Shown here: piece by piece, positions 9,140 to 18,556 of the stretch
Position numbering within the stretch: the first letter of the stretch is position 1
Layout: every line of letters begins with the position of its first letter
Assembly (NCBI RefSeq): GCF_025857195.1
Contig: NZ_CP109787.1
Location: forward strand, 2,917,501-2,981,500
Direction: 5' to 3'
Source of the DNA: Leisingera thetidis
GTDB lineage: Bacteria; Pseudomonadota; Alphaproteobacteria; Rhodobacterales; Rhodobacteraceae
Length of the DNA: 64,000 nt
Program-made: the position numbers and the translations under genes
Notes under the pieces: generated by a model
What the model saw: the letters and a program-made list of their open reading frames with translations, nothing else
Told to the model about the DNA's origin: nothing
Databases searched by the model: none

Positions 9140-9550
9140 TTTCGTGTTCCTCGTTCCGATCGAATTTCGCATCCGGAAGAACTGCTTGCAGGAGCTGGTC
9201 AGCGCATTCTCTGCGCCGGCCGGCACCCGTGATCATCGGGCAACCGGCAGGTCTCTCTGTCTTTTGTCTGGCTGTATTCGCCGCGGTTCACATGGTCCTG
9301 ATGCAACCGGGCTTGACGGGCTGCCGCTTGGCTGGGTCCCGGCTCTCATAGGTGGCAGCCCCTACGGCGTCAATCCTGACAAAAAAACTTTTTTTGCAGG
9401 CTGTTTATGGCCGTGGGACCGCGGATAGTCTGCATGACCGCTTTTCCGACAAAAAGACTTTGACGGCGCGTGGCCTTGCCTGTAACTGCGGCAGCCATCA
9501 GCCAGCCTTCCGGCGAGCCAGGTATGCGAACAAGCTATGGTCCCGGTTAC
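9140..9550. promoter_or_regulatory. Divergent promoter region of the iron-uptake locus with paired direct repeats
   Basis: This 411-base region separates the receptor gene from the importer operon. It carries GACAAAAAAACTT at 9378-9390 and GACAAAAAGACTT at 9448-9460, exactly 70 bases apart, and a 15-base palindrome of seven A, C, seven T at 9381-9395. Iron-responsive control is expected, but I see no site I can name with confidence. Confidence 0.35.
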
Positions 9551-10462
9551 ATGCGCTGTTTCATTCTTGCCGTCGTTCTTGGTTTCGCCGCTGCCGCTGC
9601 TCAGGCGCGCGAGGTGGTTCATGCGCTTGGCACGGCGCAGGTCCCCGATGCACCGCAGCGGATCGTGGTGCTGGAATTCTCCTTTCTCGATGCCTTGGCC
9701 GCGGCTGGTCTGGTGCCGGTGGGGATTGCGGATGACAACAAGCCCGAGCGCATCCAGCCCGTGCTTCGGGACCTGATCGGGGACAATTGGACCAGCGTCG
9801 GCACCCGCAAAACCCCGAGCCTGGAAGTGATTGCCGCGCTGCAGCCTGATCTGATCATTGCAGACACCGCCCGGCATGGCACAATCCGCAGCACGCTGGA
9901 GCAGATTGCTCCGGTGATCTTCTACGACAGCCTGACTGGCGGTTACGAGGACGTGCTGTCTCAGGCTGCCCGTATCGGTGAAGCGGTGGGCCGGGATGAG
10001 GAAATGGCTGCATTTCAGACCGGTCACGCCGCACGTATGAACGCGATACGCGAGCAAATCGCGCCTGCAGCCGATGACCGCCCAGCGCAATTCGGGGTCG
10101 CCGGCAGCCGGGGCCTCTGGCTGCACAGCCCGCAATCCTATGCCGGCACATTGCTGTCCGCACTGGGTTTCGAGGCAGCCGGGCCTGTGACCGAGGGCGG
10201 CTCTTACGGTGCTCTCTACCAGCCTGTGACGCTTGAGCAGCTATCGGAAACCGATCCTGCCGTCCTGATCCTGGGCAAACCTGGCAAAGGGGATACGATT
10301 GATCAGGCTTGGGCGTCCGAAACACTTTGGCAGCAGCTTGAAGCGGTCCGGAAAGGACATGTTTTCGAGGTCTCTTCCGATCTCTGGTCCCGGTCGCGGG
10401 GCATGCTGACCGCCGAACAGTCCGCAGCAGATCTTCTGGCCATCGCAAAGTCGCTCCAGTGA
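9551..10462 (+). CDS. Iron-siderophore ABC transporter, periplasmic binding protein
   Basis: Class III periplasmic receptor (FecB/FhuD-like), 303 residues. A signal peptide (MRCFILAVVLGFAAAAAQA) is followed by QRIVVLEFSFLDALAAAGL and the typical GTRKTPSLEVIAALQPDLII. I placed the start at the ATG at 9551, which gives the cleanest signal peptide; an ATG at 9524 is also possible and neither has a strong Shine-Dalgarno. The stop overlaps the GTG start of the first permease. It captures the ferric complex released by the divergently encoded receptor. Confidence 0.85.
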   Translation: MRCFILAVVLGFAAAAAQAREVVHALGTAQVPDAPQRIVVLEFSFLDALAAAGLVPVGIADDNKPERIQPVLRDLIGDNWTSVGTRKTPSLEVIAALQPDLIIADTARHGTIRSTLEQIAPVIFYDSLTGGYEDVLSQAARIGEAVGRDEEMAAFQTGHAARMNAIREQIAPAADDRPAQFGVAGSRGLWLHSPQSYAGTLLSALGFEAAGPVTEGGSYGALYQPVTLEQLSETDPAVLILGKPGKGDTIDQAWASETLWQQLEAVRKGHVFEVSSDLWSRSRGMLTAEQSAADLLAIAKSLQ

Positions 10463-11505
10463 ACGGGTCCCGCTGTGTGATCCAGGCCGGCGAGCGGCAT
10501 ACGGCCCGTTGGGACCGGGTATTCTGGATGCTGGCCGGATGTGCAGCCATAGCGGGCGGCACCGGGCTTTCGCTGGCCACAGGCGGGCGCAGTGATGTCG
10601 GGCTAGCCGACCTGTCAGGTTTGTTCCGGGGTGCCGAGGCGACACTGGCCGAACAGACCATGCGTGATATCCGGGTGCCGCGCACCCTGTCGGCGGTGCT
10701 GCTGGGCGCCAACCTCGGGATGGCCGGGCTGCTCCTCCAGGCGGTGACACGCAACAACCTGGCTTCGCCAGGCCTGCTCGGCATCAACCAGGGGGCGGCG
10801 CTGGGGATCGTGCTGGGCGTGGCGGCGCCCGGATTTGCGGCGGTGCCTTTGCCGCTGCTGGCGACGTTCTGCGCCCTCGCTGCGGCAGCTCTGACCTTTG
10901 CCATTTCGGGGGCATTTTCCGGGCGTATCGATGCCATGCGCCTGATATTGGGCGGGATTGCCGTGGGCGCACTTGGGTTTGCCGCGGTGCGGCTCGGCTA
11001 TACGCTGGAAGACGACGTGTCGCGCCAGATCGTGCGCTGGACAGTCGGCGATGTCGCCGGAGTTCGGATGGATGCCGTGGGGCGGCTGGCTCTGGTTGCG
11101 GTGGCGGGCGGCGGCGCAGCCTTTGCCCTGGCACACCGGCTCAACCTGATGGCGCTGGGACAGGCCGCCAGCCACGGGCTGGGCGCGGACCCCCGCCGGA
11201 CGCTGGCCGCCGGCACTGCTGTGGCAGCCATCCTGACCGGGGTCAGCGTGTCCGTCGCCGGGCCGATCGCCTTTGCCGGACTGGTGGTGCCGCATCTCGC
11301 CAAAAGCCTGGCGGTGCCGGATTACCGCCGGCTGATGCCGCTGGCCGCGCTTCTCGGCGCCGGACTGCTGGCCTGGGCCGATGCGCTTTCGAAACTGTGG
11401 CCAGGCATGGCGGAGATTCCGGTAGGCGTGGTGGTGGCCCTGATCGGCGCACCCTGGCTTCTGGCGGCCGTTCTCAGCGGCAAAGGAGCAGGCAATGCGC
11501 GCTGA
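10459..11505 (+). CDS. FecCD-family iron-siderophore permease, first subunit
   Basis: Polytopic inner-membrane permease, 348 residues, about nine to ten hydrophobic helices. It has the FecCD signature IRVPRTLSAVLLGANLGMAG and NNLASPGLLGINQGAALGIV, and the ATPase-coupling loop near the C-terminal third. The GTG start overlaps the upstream stop by four bases, indicating translational coupling. It pairs with the next gene to form the channel. Confidence 0.88.
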   Translation: MNGSRCVIQAGERHTARWDRVFWMLAGCAAIAGGTGLSLATGGRSDVGLADLSGLFRGAEATLAEQTMRDIRVPRTLSAVLLGANLGMAGLLLQAVTRNNLASPGLLGINQGAALGIVLGVAAPGFAAVPLPLLATFCALAAAALTFAISGAFSGRIDAMRLILGGIAVGALGFAAVRLGYTLEDDVSRQIVRWTVGDVAGVRMDAVGRLALVAVAGGGAAFALAHRLNLMALGQAASHGLGADPRRTLAAGTAVAAILTGVSVSVAGPIAFAGLVVPHLAKSLAVPDYRRLMPLAALLGAGLLAWADALSKLWPGMAEIPVGVVVALIGAPWLLAAVLSGKGAGNAR

Positions 11506-12529
11506 TCCTTTACCCTATCACCGTTTCGGCAGCCGCCGGACTTCCTGTACCCTGATCCTTCTCTCGCTGGTTCTGACTGCTGCGGTGCTGTTCGGCCTGA
11601 CCAGCGGCGCAGTTCCCATCCCTGCCAGCGTCCTTTGGAACACGCTGCTTGGTTTTGACGGGCCCCGTCAGGATTTCATACTCCTCAACCTGCGCCTGCC
11701 CCGCACCCTTCTGGCGGCCCTTACCGGTGCCTCGCTCGCTGTCTCCGGGGCGGTGATCCAGTCGCTGCTGCGCAATCCGCTGGCAAGCCCGAAAATCGCC
11801 GGCATCAATTCCGGCGCCGCCTTTGCGGTTCTCAGTTGCACATTGATCCTGCCCGCTCACGCCAGCGGTTTGGCCCCCTATGCGGCAGCAGCGGGAGGAC
11901 TTGCGGCTGGCGGTCTGGTGTGGATCATGGCCAGCCGCGGACAGGTCGATGCCGCCCGGCTGACCCTGATCGGCGTTGCAACCGGGTTTGCACTGGATGC
12001 TGCAGTTGAATTCCTGCTGGTCACCCAGACCGGGCCTGAGTTTTCGGCGCCGATGATCTGGCTGACAGGCAGCTTGTGGGGCCGCGGCTGGACGCATCTT
12101 GCCGGCGTCGCTCCGGTCCTGTCCGTGCTGATCTTACTGGCCTTCCTGCTGAGCTTCCGGCTGGATCTGCAATATCTCGGTCCCGCCCGAGCGGCGGCGC
12201 TGGGAGCGCGCAACCGGCTGGAGCGCGGAGCCGCCTTTCTGGTGGCAGTCCTTCTGGCAGCCATTTCCGTCAGCGTGGTCGGGGTTATCGGCTTTGTCGG
12301 CCTGATGGCGCCGCATATCGCCATGCGGCTGGTCGGCGGGCGCCATTGGCCATTGCTGCCTGCCGCAGCGCTGACCGGCGCGATCTTCTGCGCAGGCGCG
12401 GATGCTGCCGGCCGCGCCATCGCACCGCCGGCCGAGATCTCCGCCGGGATTGTCACCGCGCTGCTGGGCGCGCCGTTTTTCATTTGGCTTCTCATATCAG
12501 AAAATCGCAGTCAGAGAGGCACCGGATGA
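11495..12529 (+). CDS. FecCD-family iron-siderophore permease, second subunit
   Basis: Second permease, 344 residues, starting 11 bases inside the previous gene. It carries NLRLPRTLLAALTGASLAV, RNPLASPKIAGINSGAAFAV and the C-terminal GFVGLMAPHIAMRLVGGRHW that contacts the ATPase. The two permeases are diverged paralogues, as in the fec/fhu-type systems, and probably form a heterodimer. Confidence 0.88.
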   Translation: MRADPLPYHRFGSRRTSCTLILLSLVLTAAVLFGLTSGAVPIPASVLWNTLLGFDGPRQDFILLNLRLPRTLLAALTGASLAVSGAVIQSLLRNPLASPKIAGINSGAAFAVLSCTLILPAHASGLAPYAAAAGGLAAGGLVWIMASRGQVDAARLTLIGVATGFALDAAVEFLLVTQTGPEFSAPMIWLTGSLWGRGWTHLAGVAPVLSVLILLAFLLSFRLDLQYLGPARAAALGARNRLERGAAFLVAVLLAAISVSVVGVIGFVGLMAPHIAMRLVGGRHWPLLPAAALTGAIFCAGADAAGRAIAPPAEISAGIVTALLGAPFFIWLLISENRSQRGTG

Positions 12530-13308
12530 TCGAGCTTGAGAATCTCGTGGCAGGCTACAGGTCGTTCCGCCTCCACCCTGCAACCTTGCGGTTTGACGCA
12601 GGCAAGCTGACCGCGCTGATCGGCCCGAACGGCTGCGGCAAGTCTACCCTATTCAAGGCGGTATCCGGGCAGCTTAAGGCGGAGGGCGGGCGGATCCGCG
12701 TTGGCGATGAAGATATCGCGCGCCTGTCCCCCCGCGCACTGGCCCGGCGGCTGTCCCTGCTGTCGCAGGACAATGAGGTGCCGCCCGGGGTCACCGTGGC
12801 TGATCTGGTAGGCTATGGCCGCGCACCGCATCAGAACCTGCTGGGCATCGGCAATGCCGCCGATCGGGCTGTTGTGTCCCGTGCCATTACCCGGATGGGG
12901 CTGGAGGATCTGGCCGGGCGCAAGCTGGCGGCCCTGTCCGGAGGCCAGCGCCAGCGGGCTTTCATCGCCATGGTGTTGGCCCAGAACACGCCTGCGATGC
13001 TTTTTGACGAGCCGACCAGCTGGCTGGACATCCGCCACCAGGTAGAGGTGCTGCGGCTGATGCGAAGCCTGGCCCGCGAGGGGCGGAGCTGCATCACGGT
13101 GCTGCACGATATCCCGCAGGCGGCCCGCTATGCTGATGAAATCGTGGTCATGAAAGCAGGCCGGGTGGTGGCGCATGGCGCGCCGCAGCAGGTATTGACC
13201 GTGGAACTGATCGAACAGGTCTACGGCCTGCCCGTCGAAATCCATCCCGACCCGGTAACCGGAACACCGGTCCCGGTGCCGCTGGAGACGGTCTGCCCGG
13301 TTCAGTAG
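12526..13308 (+). CDS. Iron-siderophore ABC transporter ATPase
   Basis: ABC ATPase of 260 residues with Walker A GPNGCGKST, signature LSGGQRQRAFIAM, Walker B MLFDEPTSWLD and the switch histidine in ITVLHD. The ATG at 12526 overlaps the permease stop as ATGA; longer upstream frames are read-through of the permease in another frame. It is the last gene of the four-gene importer operon. Confidence 0.92.
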   Translation: MIELENLVAGYRSFRLHPATLRFDAGKLTALIGPNGCGKSTLFKAVSGQLKAEGGRIRVGDEDIARLSPRALARRLSLLSQDNEVPPGVTVADLVGYGRAPHQNLLGIGNAADRAVVSRAITRMGLEDLAGRKLAALSGGQRQRAFIAMVLAQNTPAMLFDEPTSWLDIRHQVEVLRLMRSLAREGRSCITVLHDIPQAARYADEIVVMKAGRVVAHGAPQQVLTVELIEQVYGLPVEIHPDPVTGTPVPVPLETVCPVQ

Positions 13309-13629
13309 TTCAGCATGCAGCTAAGATTGACCTGCCAGGCAGGGACGGAATGAATCCAGCTTCCCGTGGCAATGAGCGACCTGTGTGGATTGCTCTTGCA
13401 GAGCAAGACATTTCTGATCTGGTTTCGCACTGGTCAGAAGCAGACGTGTGTCCGGCCTTTTTGCGCGGCACATGCGGCCGCTGGCCCTGATGGTTTCCGC
13501 ACGCCAAGTCCCATACGGAGTCTCGGACGACGTTGTGTCCCTGGCATTCGACGGGGTGTCTTGGCGGGCGGGCTGACTGTGCTCAAACTTCTCGAAGGTC
13601 TTGCTGTCCCGGTCCCTGTTCTCCTCAGC
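13309..13629. other. No gene recognised
   Basis: Spacer between the importer ATPase and IS debris. Apart from a short palindrome (CCTGCC-A-GGCAGG) just after the stop I see nothing in it. Confidence 0.4.
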
Positions 13630-13787
13630 TCAGGCGGGGCGTGGCCGGTAGTGATCGTTCCTGGTCAGGACAGCCCAGACAATCCGGGCAGTTTTGTTTG
13701 CCATGGCTACGGTGGCAAGGCGGGCCGGTTTGCGCGCGAGCAGATCCAATGTCCACGGATCCACACCATCAGGATGGGTTTTCATCC
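13630..13787 (-). pseudogene. IS110-type transposase, C-terminal fragment
   Basis: About 50 codons ending in LLARKPARLATVAMANKTAR and IVWAVLTRNDHYR, the typical C-terminal end of IS110-family transposases. The rest of the gene is missing; an IS3-type element end abuts it at 13788. Confidence 0.65.
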
Positions 13788-13960
13788 TGTCTGACATCAG
13801 CACCTGTGGGCCTGATTGAGGGATTTGCATACCGGAAGGTTTCTGGCTCATCTGAACCGTCAAGGAGTGAAGATGAGACGGAAAGCTGGAACCGGCGACA
13901 AACCGGCGGCTGATGGGGTCGCCAAAGACACTCGCCGCAAGACGCGCGAGCCACCGAACC
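13788..13960 (+). mobile_element. Left end of an IS3-family element related to the copy at 18097
   Basis: It begins TGTCTGACATCAGC, matching the left terminus TGTCTGACGTCAGC of the element at 18097, and reaches a matching ribosome-binding site and OrfA start (ATG at 13873; MRRKAGTGDKPAADGVAKD against MRQKPGTKQSHGEKVVKD). Similarity ends after about 30 codons. This is a truncated second copy of a related element. Confidence 0.65.
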
Positions 13961-13979
13961 GGCGCCGCCAAGTGCAGCA

Positions 13980-14101
13980 GGCCGCGTGCTGACACCGGCA
14001 CCACGGCAAGCAGTGCGTACGCCGCCGCCATCCGCCAGCTTCAGTTCGATCTCACGCAAAAGCTTCAGGATGTCCGCGTCCGAATGCCGTTTCCGAGCCA
14101 T
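13980..14101 (-). pseudogene. IS3-family OrfA N-terminal fragment (different subgroup)
   Basis: It starts MARKRHSDADILKLLREIEL, then KLADGGGV-TACRGAGVS, the conserved beginning of IS407-type OrfA proteins. Similarity stops before the end of the helix-turn-helix, where it meets the fragment at 13788-13960. Confidence 0.65.
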
Positions 14102-14139
14102 CTTCTGTCCCCCTTCCACGGCAAAAGCAGTGGCCCGGG

Positions 14140-14350
14140 TTTAGGGGGCAAAGACACCGCCATGTCCGGCTCTGGCGGCGCCTCCGGCACATCGCAGACC
14201 ACCAGCGGGGCGAAGACAGGTTCGTCCAGCTCCGCCGCTGGCAATACCAGCGTTCCCCGCTTCGCCAGCCGGCGCCAGGCCGATAGCTGGTTCGCTAAGA
14301 CCTCATACCGCGCCGCCACGCCATTCACCATCGGTGACAGACGCGTAGAT
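14140..14350 (-). pseudogene. IS66 TnpA-like fragment
   Basis: The translation contains GVAARYEVLANQLSAWRRLA, then KRGTLVLPAAELDEPVFAPL, the C-terminal half of IS66 TnpA proteins. It is unlike the intact TnpA at 47037-47438, so it comes from another IS66-family element. No tnpB or tnpC neighbour remains. Confidence 0.6.
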
Positions 14351-14736
14351 CTCACCGCCCAACGAATTGAGAAACGGATTTGCAGCGCGCATTGCGAGAC
14401 GCACTCCCCGCCGTGAGATGCGCAACATCTCGCAGCCCGGGATAAGAGCTGCAATGCGGGGCTGGGACACCGCTTGCGAACTTGGCCGCCCCCTACCTTC
14501 AGAGGCCATCGGGCCGTGGCGCAGGTATCGCTCACAAAATACAGCTTCGTATCGGCTCAAGATGCACGAAGCATGCGACAGGGTCAGCTGCGCTCGCCGA
14601 CTTACAGGGCTTCCGGACTTCTGGCGACATTTTTGAGCCAGTCCCGCTGCTGCTGAAAGTTGCATGATTCCAGAGAATTGAGCGGTCCCCAAGCGCCGCC
14701 CCGCGTCTCCTTTCGGGACCGGGGCGGCGCGGGGGA
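14351..14736. other. No gene recognised
   Basis: About 385 bases between transposase debris and the dead cupin gene, with nothing I can assign. Confidence 0.35.
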
Positions 14737-15109
14737 TCACGGCAGGAATTCGACGGTCACAAAGATCAAGGCTGTGTCGCCGGTGTTCTCCAGATCATGG
14801 ATGAAAAACGCGCCATCCGCGATCTCGTAATGCTTGGTATCGCCCGCGCTGTTGCTGACTTCGCGAATATCGCCATCGCGGTAGTGGCTGCGCGCGGCTC
14901 GGGGTGACCGCGGTCCAGAAGTAATCGCAGTCGTGCCGGTGGAAGGGCAATCTCTCCCCCGGGGCGAGGTTCAGGTGCCAGACACGGGTCTTGCCGTGTT
15001 CCGACACGATCCTGGAGCCGACCTGGCGGTTGGTCCAATTGGCCGCAATCTCGTCGCGGTGGAAATCGGACCAAGCGGCGTAGGCGGCGGGGTTCGGTAG
15101 ATCTTTCGT
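14737..15109 (-). pseudogene. Cupin-domain protein, frameshifted and lacking a start codon
   Basis: The first part reads as a small cupin (TRVWHLNLAPGERLPFHRHD, then CDYFWTAVTP), and the last part continues in another frame (YRDGDIREVSNSAG, then YEIADGAFFIHDLENTGDTA). The shift lies near 14895-14912. Behind a good Shine-Dalgarno (AGGAG) the expected start codon is ACG (15107-15109) instead of ATG. It follows the ABC ATPase and would be the last gene of the decayed sulfatase/importer operon. Confidence 0.65.
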
Positions 15110-15129
15110 GGCAAGCTCCTGTCTCCGGG

Positions 15130-15909
15130 TTACGCCACTTCGCGGGCGCAGGTGGATTCCTCGTCGAGGCTGCCGAGGATGCGTTTTTCGTATTCGACGA
15201 ACTTTGCATCCGTGACTTTGCGCGGATACGGCATGTCGATCTCGAAGACCTCCTTGATACGCGAGGGCCGGGCCGAAAACAGCGCGACACGGTCTGACAA
15301 CAGGATCGCCTCTTCCACCGAATGGGTGACGAATAACGTGGTCTTCTGCGTCGCCTTGTGGATGCGGATCAGGTCGGTGATCAAGCGCGACCGGGTCTGC
15401 GCATCCAGCGCGCCGAAGGGTTCGTCCATCAGCAGGAACTCGGGATCATAGGCCAGGGCGCGGGCAATGGCGACGCGCTGGCGCATGCCGCCCGAGAGCG
15501 TTTCGGGGTAGACGTCCTCGAACCCTTCCAGCCCGATCATCTCGACCAGTTCTCGGCACTTCGCCTCCTGCTCCGCCTTGGACGCCTTGGCGATCCGCAT
15601 GCCATAAGTGATATTGTCCTTCACCTTCATCCAGGGAAACAGCAGGTATTCCTGGAACACCATGCCGCGGTTCGCACCGGGCCCCGTGATGGGCTGGCCA
15701 TGCATGGTCAGGCTTCCGGAGGTCGGTTTCTCGAACCCGCCCACCATGTAGAGAAAGGTGGATTTGCCGCATCCCGAGGGCCCGAGCAGCGAAATGAACT
15801 CGCCCTGCTTGACCTCGAGATCGATGCCGCCAAGCGCGATAACCTCCTTGTCGGTTCCAGGGTTGAAGCGCTTGCCCACATCGCGGGCGGAAATTACCGT
15901 ATCGGTCAT
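15130..15909 (-). CDS. ABC transporter ATPase of the nitrate/taurine/sulfonate family
   Basis: 259 residues with Walker A GPSGCGKST, the family-typical QEYLLFPWMKV after the Q-loop, signature LSGGMRQRVAIARAL, Walker B LLMDEPFGALD and switch histidine in TLFVTHSVEEA. It is the only intact reading frame in this minus-strand operon: the permease, binding protein, sulfatase and cupin around it are all damaged, so it probably has no working partner here. The start is the ATG at 15909 behind GGAGAGACGTC. Confidence 0.85.
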   Translation of the reverse strand: MTDTVISARDVGKRFNPGTDKEVIALGGIDLEVKQGEFISLLGPSGCGKSTFLYMVGGFEKPTSGSLTMHGQPITGPGANRGMVFQEYLLFPWMKVKDNITYGMRIAKASKAEQEAKCRELVEMIGLEGFEDVYPETLSGGMRQRVAIARALAYDPEFLLMDEPFGALDAQTRSRLITDLIRIHKATQKTTLFVTHSVEEAILLSDRVALFSARPSRIKEVFEIDMPYPRKVTDAKFVEYEKRILGSLDEESTCAREVA

Positions 15910-15920
15910 GACGTCTCTCC

Positions 15921-16806
15921 TCAGATGCGTTTCTTGGTGGACAGGCCCCAGCGCTCCACCGTGCGCCGCTCGATGAAGCCGAACATGATGCGCTCCAGCG
16001 AGACACCGATCACGCCGACGACGATCAGCCCTGCGAACATGGCTTCGGTGTCGAGGAAAGTGCGCGCATCGTAGATCATGAAACCGACGCCGTATTTGGT
16101 GGCGGCAAAGATCTCGCCCGCGATCACTGCGCGCCAAGCCCGGCCCAACGCCAGTTTGTGACCGGCGATCAGATAGGGCATGGTCGCGCCCAGCAGCACC
16201 GAGCGCAGGATCTGCCAGCGCGAGGCCCCTGCGGTCGCGCAGCCCAGATCATCCGGGTCGGCACGTTCTGCACGCCCGCAGCCGCGGTATAGATGATCGG
16301 GAAACAGGACCCGGTGATGACCACGACGATCACCGTTTCGATTCCCAGCCCCATCCAGAGCACGAGCACCGGCACGAAGGCGATGTTCGGGATCACCATG
16401 AACATGGAGATGATCGGGTTCAGCCAGGCGTAGACTGTGGAATTCATCCCCATGGTCAGGCCGATGGCGGACGAGACCACCGCCGCCCCCAGGAACCCCG
16501 CCAGCAGCGCAAACAGCGTCACGCCGATATGGCGCAGCATCAGGACATCGGGGGTGGCGCCTTCGCCGGGCCCCATCATGTCCCAGAGCCGCAAGAGCAC
16601 CAGCGAGGGAGGCGGCATCATCACCATGTTGACGCCGCCGAGGCGCACCATGGCCTCCCAGAGCAGGCCGAAGCCGAGAATGGCAAAGAACGGCGTCAGC
16701 CGGTTGCCGGAAAAGATGCCCTTCAATGTGTCGTAGGGCGACGGGATCAGCGGGCAGCGGACATGGAGGGGGCTCCTTTCGCTGTGGCAAGGGATGTCTT
16801 GGTCAT
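15921..16806 (-). pseudogene. ABC transporter permease (nitrate/taurine/sulfonate type), two frameshifts
   Basis: The gene starts at the ATG at 16806, overlapping the sulfatase stop as ATGA, and reads MTKTSLATAKGAPSMSAAR before hitting a stop near 16750. Similarity resumes one frame over (LIPSPYDTLKGIFSGNRLTP, then VPVLVLWMGLGIETVIVVVI). It shifts again near 16235-16241, ending with ASRWQILRSVLLGATMPYLI and RAWRAVIAGEIFAATKYGVG. All parts of a SsuC/TauC-like permease are present, but not in one frame. Confidence 0.75.
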
Positions 16807-17669
16807 GATTGCATCTCCAGTGCCGGGGCGGGAGTCGCAGCAGGCGAAAGATATTCCGCCACGGCCTGCCACCCGCCGAGTTTCTTGATCAGCTGCCCCT
16901 GGTCACGCTTGGCGCCTGCATCGGCCTCTTCGGGCGGGACGATATCGCGCAATTGCCGTTCGAATTCGGCCAAAAGGCCGCTGTAGGCCGGATCAAGCGC
17001 GAGGTTCTTCAGCTCATCCGCGTCAGTTTCCAGATCGTAAAGCTCGGGTGCAAAACCGGCATAGTGGATGTATTTGCAACGTCCGCGCCGGATCATGAAT
17101 TCGTCCGACTTGGCGGCGGTGGCGTGGTATTCGCTGAACACCGGCCGGCCGGTGTCTTAGGGCAGCCATTGGCAGGCGGTGTCGCGGATGGCCCTGTCGT
17201 ATTCAATATATTCTGTTTCGCCCGGCCCGATCTTTTCGGCAAAGCTCTGGCAATGCGGGCGGCGCAGCGGGTCGCGGATCAGCCCGTGGGTGTCGCCATG
17301 GTTCAGCAGCCGCATCGGCAGCTGTTCCCGGTCAAAGCCAAGCTGGCCCGGCTTCTGAAGGTAGTGCAGCTTGCCGATCCAATCGGTGCGCAGCCCGGCG
17401 TCCTGCAATTCATGGCCCCTGCTGCGGACCTTGCCGTCATAGGCAATGCAATTGTCCCAACAGCCGGTCTTGTGCGGGTATTCACCGGTGACCAAGGCGG
17501 CGCGCGCCGGCACGCAGATCGGCGAGTTGGTATAGGCATCGCGGAACCGCGTGCCGCGCGCCGCCAGGCGGTCGAGGTTGGGCGTCTTGACGAAAGGATG
17601 TCCGGCACAGCCCAGAGCATTGCCGCTGTGTTCATCATCCATGATGATGAGAAGGTTGGTATCCGTCAT
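16803..17669 (-). pseudogene. Sulfatase with its middle deleted
   Basis: The N-terminal part (LLIIMDDEHSGNALGCAGHP, then the formylglycine motif CVPARAALVTG) runs about 170 codons and stops at 17157. The C-terminal part (FSEYHATAAKSDEFMIRRGR, then KYIHYAGFAPELYDLETDAD) resumes at once in another frame. Family members are about 450-500 residues, so roughly 200 central residues are gone. It sits between a binding-protein gene and a permease gene, suggesting a former sulfate-ester uptake and hydrolysis cassette. Confidence 0.75.
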
Positions 17670-17753
17670 GTTCTTTCTTCCGGACAAAGAGGGAGTGTTC
17701 GCACCCCGGTACCCACCGGGGCACGTGAGGCGGGTCGAGCCATTTCAGGGGGG

Positions 17754-18096
17754 TCAGCTCCCGGCGGGCTGAACGGTCTTGGCGGCTTCTTCGAAGAACC
17801 GCGGGTTCATGAAGTCCATGTATTCGGGCTTGTCGCCGCGCAGTTTGCCTTCGGCGGCCAGGCTGTCGAAGACCTCGCCCAGCGCCTCGGAGATTTCCTG
17901 GCCGTCCATCTTCGGTGTGAAGTCGAAATCGTCCAGGCCCGGCCGCAGAACCTCGGCGGTCAGGTCCCGGCCCCGGCGCTGCATCGCGGTTTCCAGCAAT
18001 TCTGCGGCGCGGTCCGGGTCTTCGACCAGGATGTTCTGTGCCTCGATGGCGGCAGACATGAAGCGGGTCACGATATCCGCGTTCTCTTCTGCATAA
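17754..18096 (-). pseudogene. ABC transporter substrate-binding protein (NMT1/SsuA type), 5' end removed by IS
   Basis: The last 114 codons of a periplasmic binding protein are present (ENADIVTRFMSAAIEAQNIL, then DPDRAAELLETAMQRRG and the C-terminal MDFMNPRFFEEAAKTVQ). The reading frame is cut at 18096 by the terminal repeat of the IS3 element. The N-terminal part is not found on the other side of the element, so an adjacent deletion probably accompanied or followed insertion. Confidence 0.75.
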
Positions 18097-18181
18097 TGTC
18101 TGACGTCAGCGCCAATGGGACAGTTTAGGGTGATTTGATAAGAGAGAGTTTCTGACACATCGTAACCACCAAGGAGTGGAG

Positions 18182-18556
18182 ATGAGACAGAAACCCGGAA
18201 CCAAGCAGAGCCACGGCGAGAAGGTCGTCAAGGACATCCGTCGCGCCACCCGCAAGCAGTACTCAGCTGAGGAGAAGATCAGGATCGTCTTGGACGGCCT
18301 GAAGGGCGAAGACAGCATTGCAGAGCTGTGTCGCCGCGAGGGCATTGCGCAGAGCTTGTATTACAGCCGGTCCAAGGAATTCCTCGAAGCCGGGAAGAAA
18401 CGCTTGGCGGGCGATACGGCGCGTGCGGCGACGTCGAGCGAGGTAAAAGACCTTCGCCGTGAAGCCCGAGATCTAAAGGAGGTTGTCGCTGAGCAGGCCC
18501 TGGAGTTGCGGCTGCTCAAAAAAAGCATGATCGCGGATGGGGGCGACGGCGAATGA
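18182..18556 (+). CDS. IS3-family transposase OrfA
   Basis: 124 residues, with a helix-turn-helix (KQYSAEEKIRIVLDGLKGED, then SIAELCRREGIAQSLYY) and a leucine-zipper-like coil (DLRREARDLKEVVAEQALEL). It binds the element ends. The stop overlaps the OrfB start as ATGA. The ATG at 18182 follows AAGGAG. Confidence 0.85.
   Translation: MRQKPGTKQSHGEKVVKDIRRATRKQYSAEEKIRIVLDGLKGEDSIAELCRREGIAQSLYYSRSKEFLEAGKKRLAGDTARAATSSEVKDLRREARDLKEVVAEQALELRLLKKSMIADGGDGE

Noticed and set aside
16809..18128. A 439-codon open frame on the plus strand
   Set aside because: Antisense to the sulfatase and binding-protein remnants, which give recognisable protein families on the other strand.
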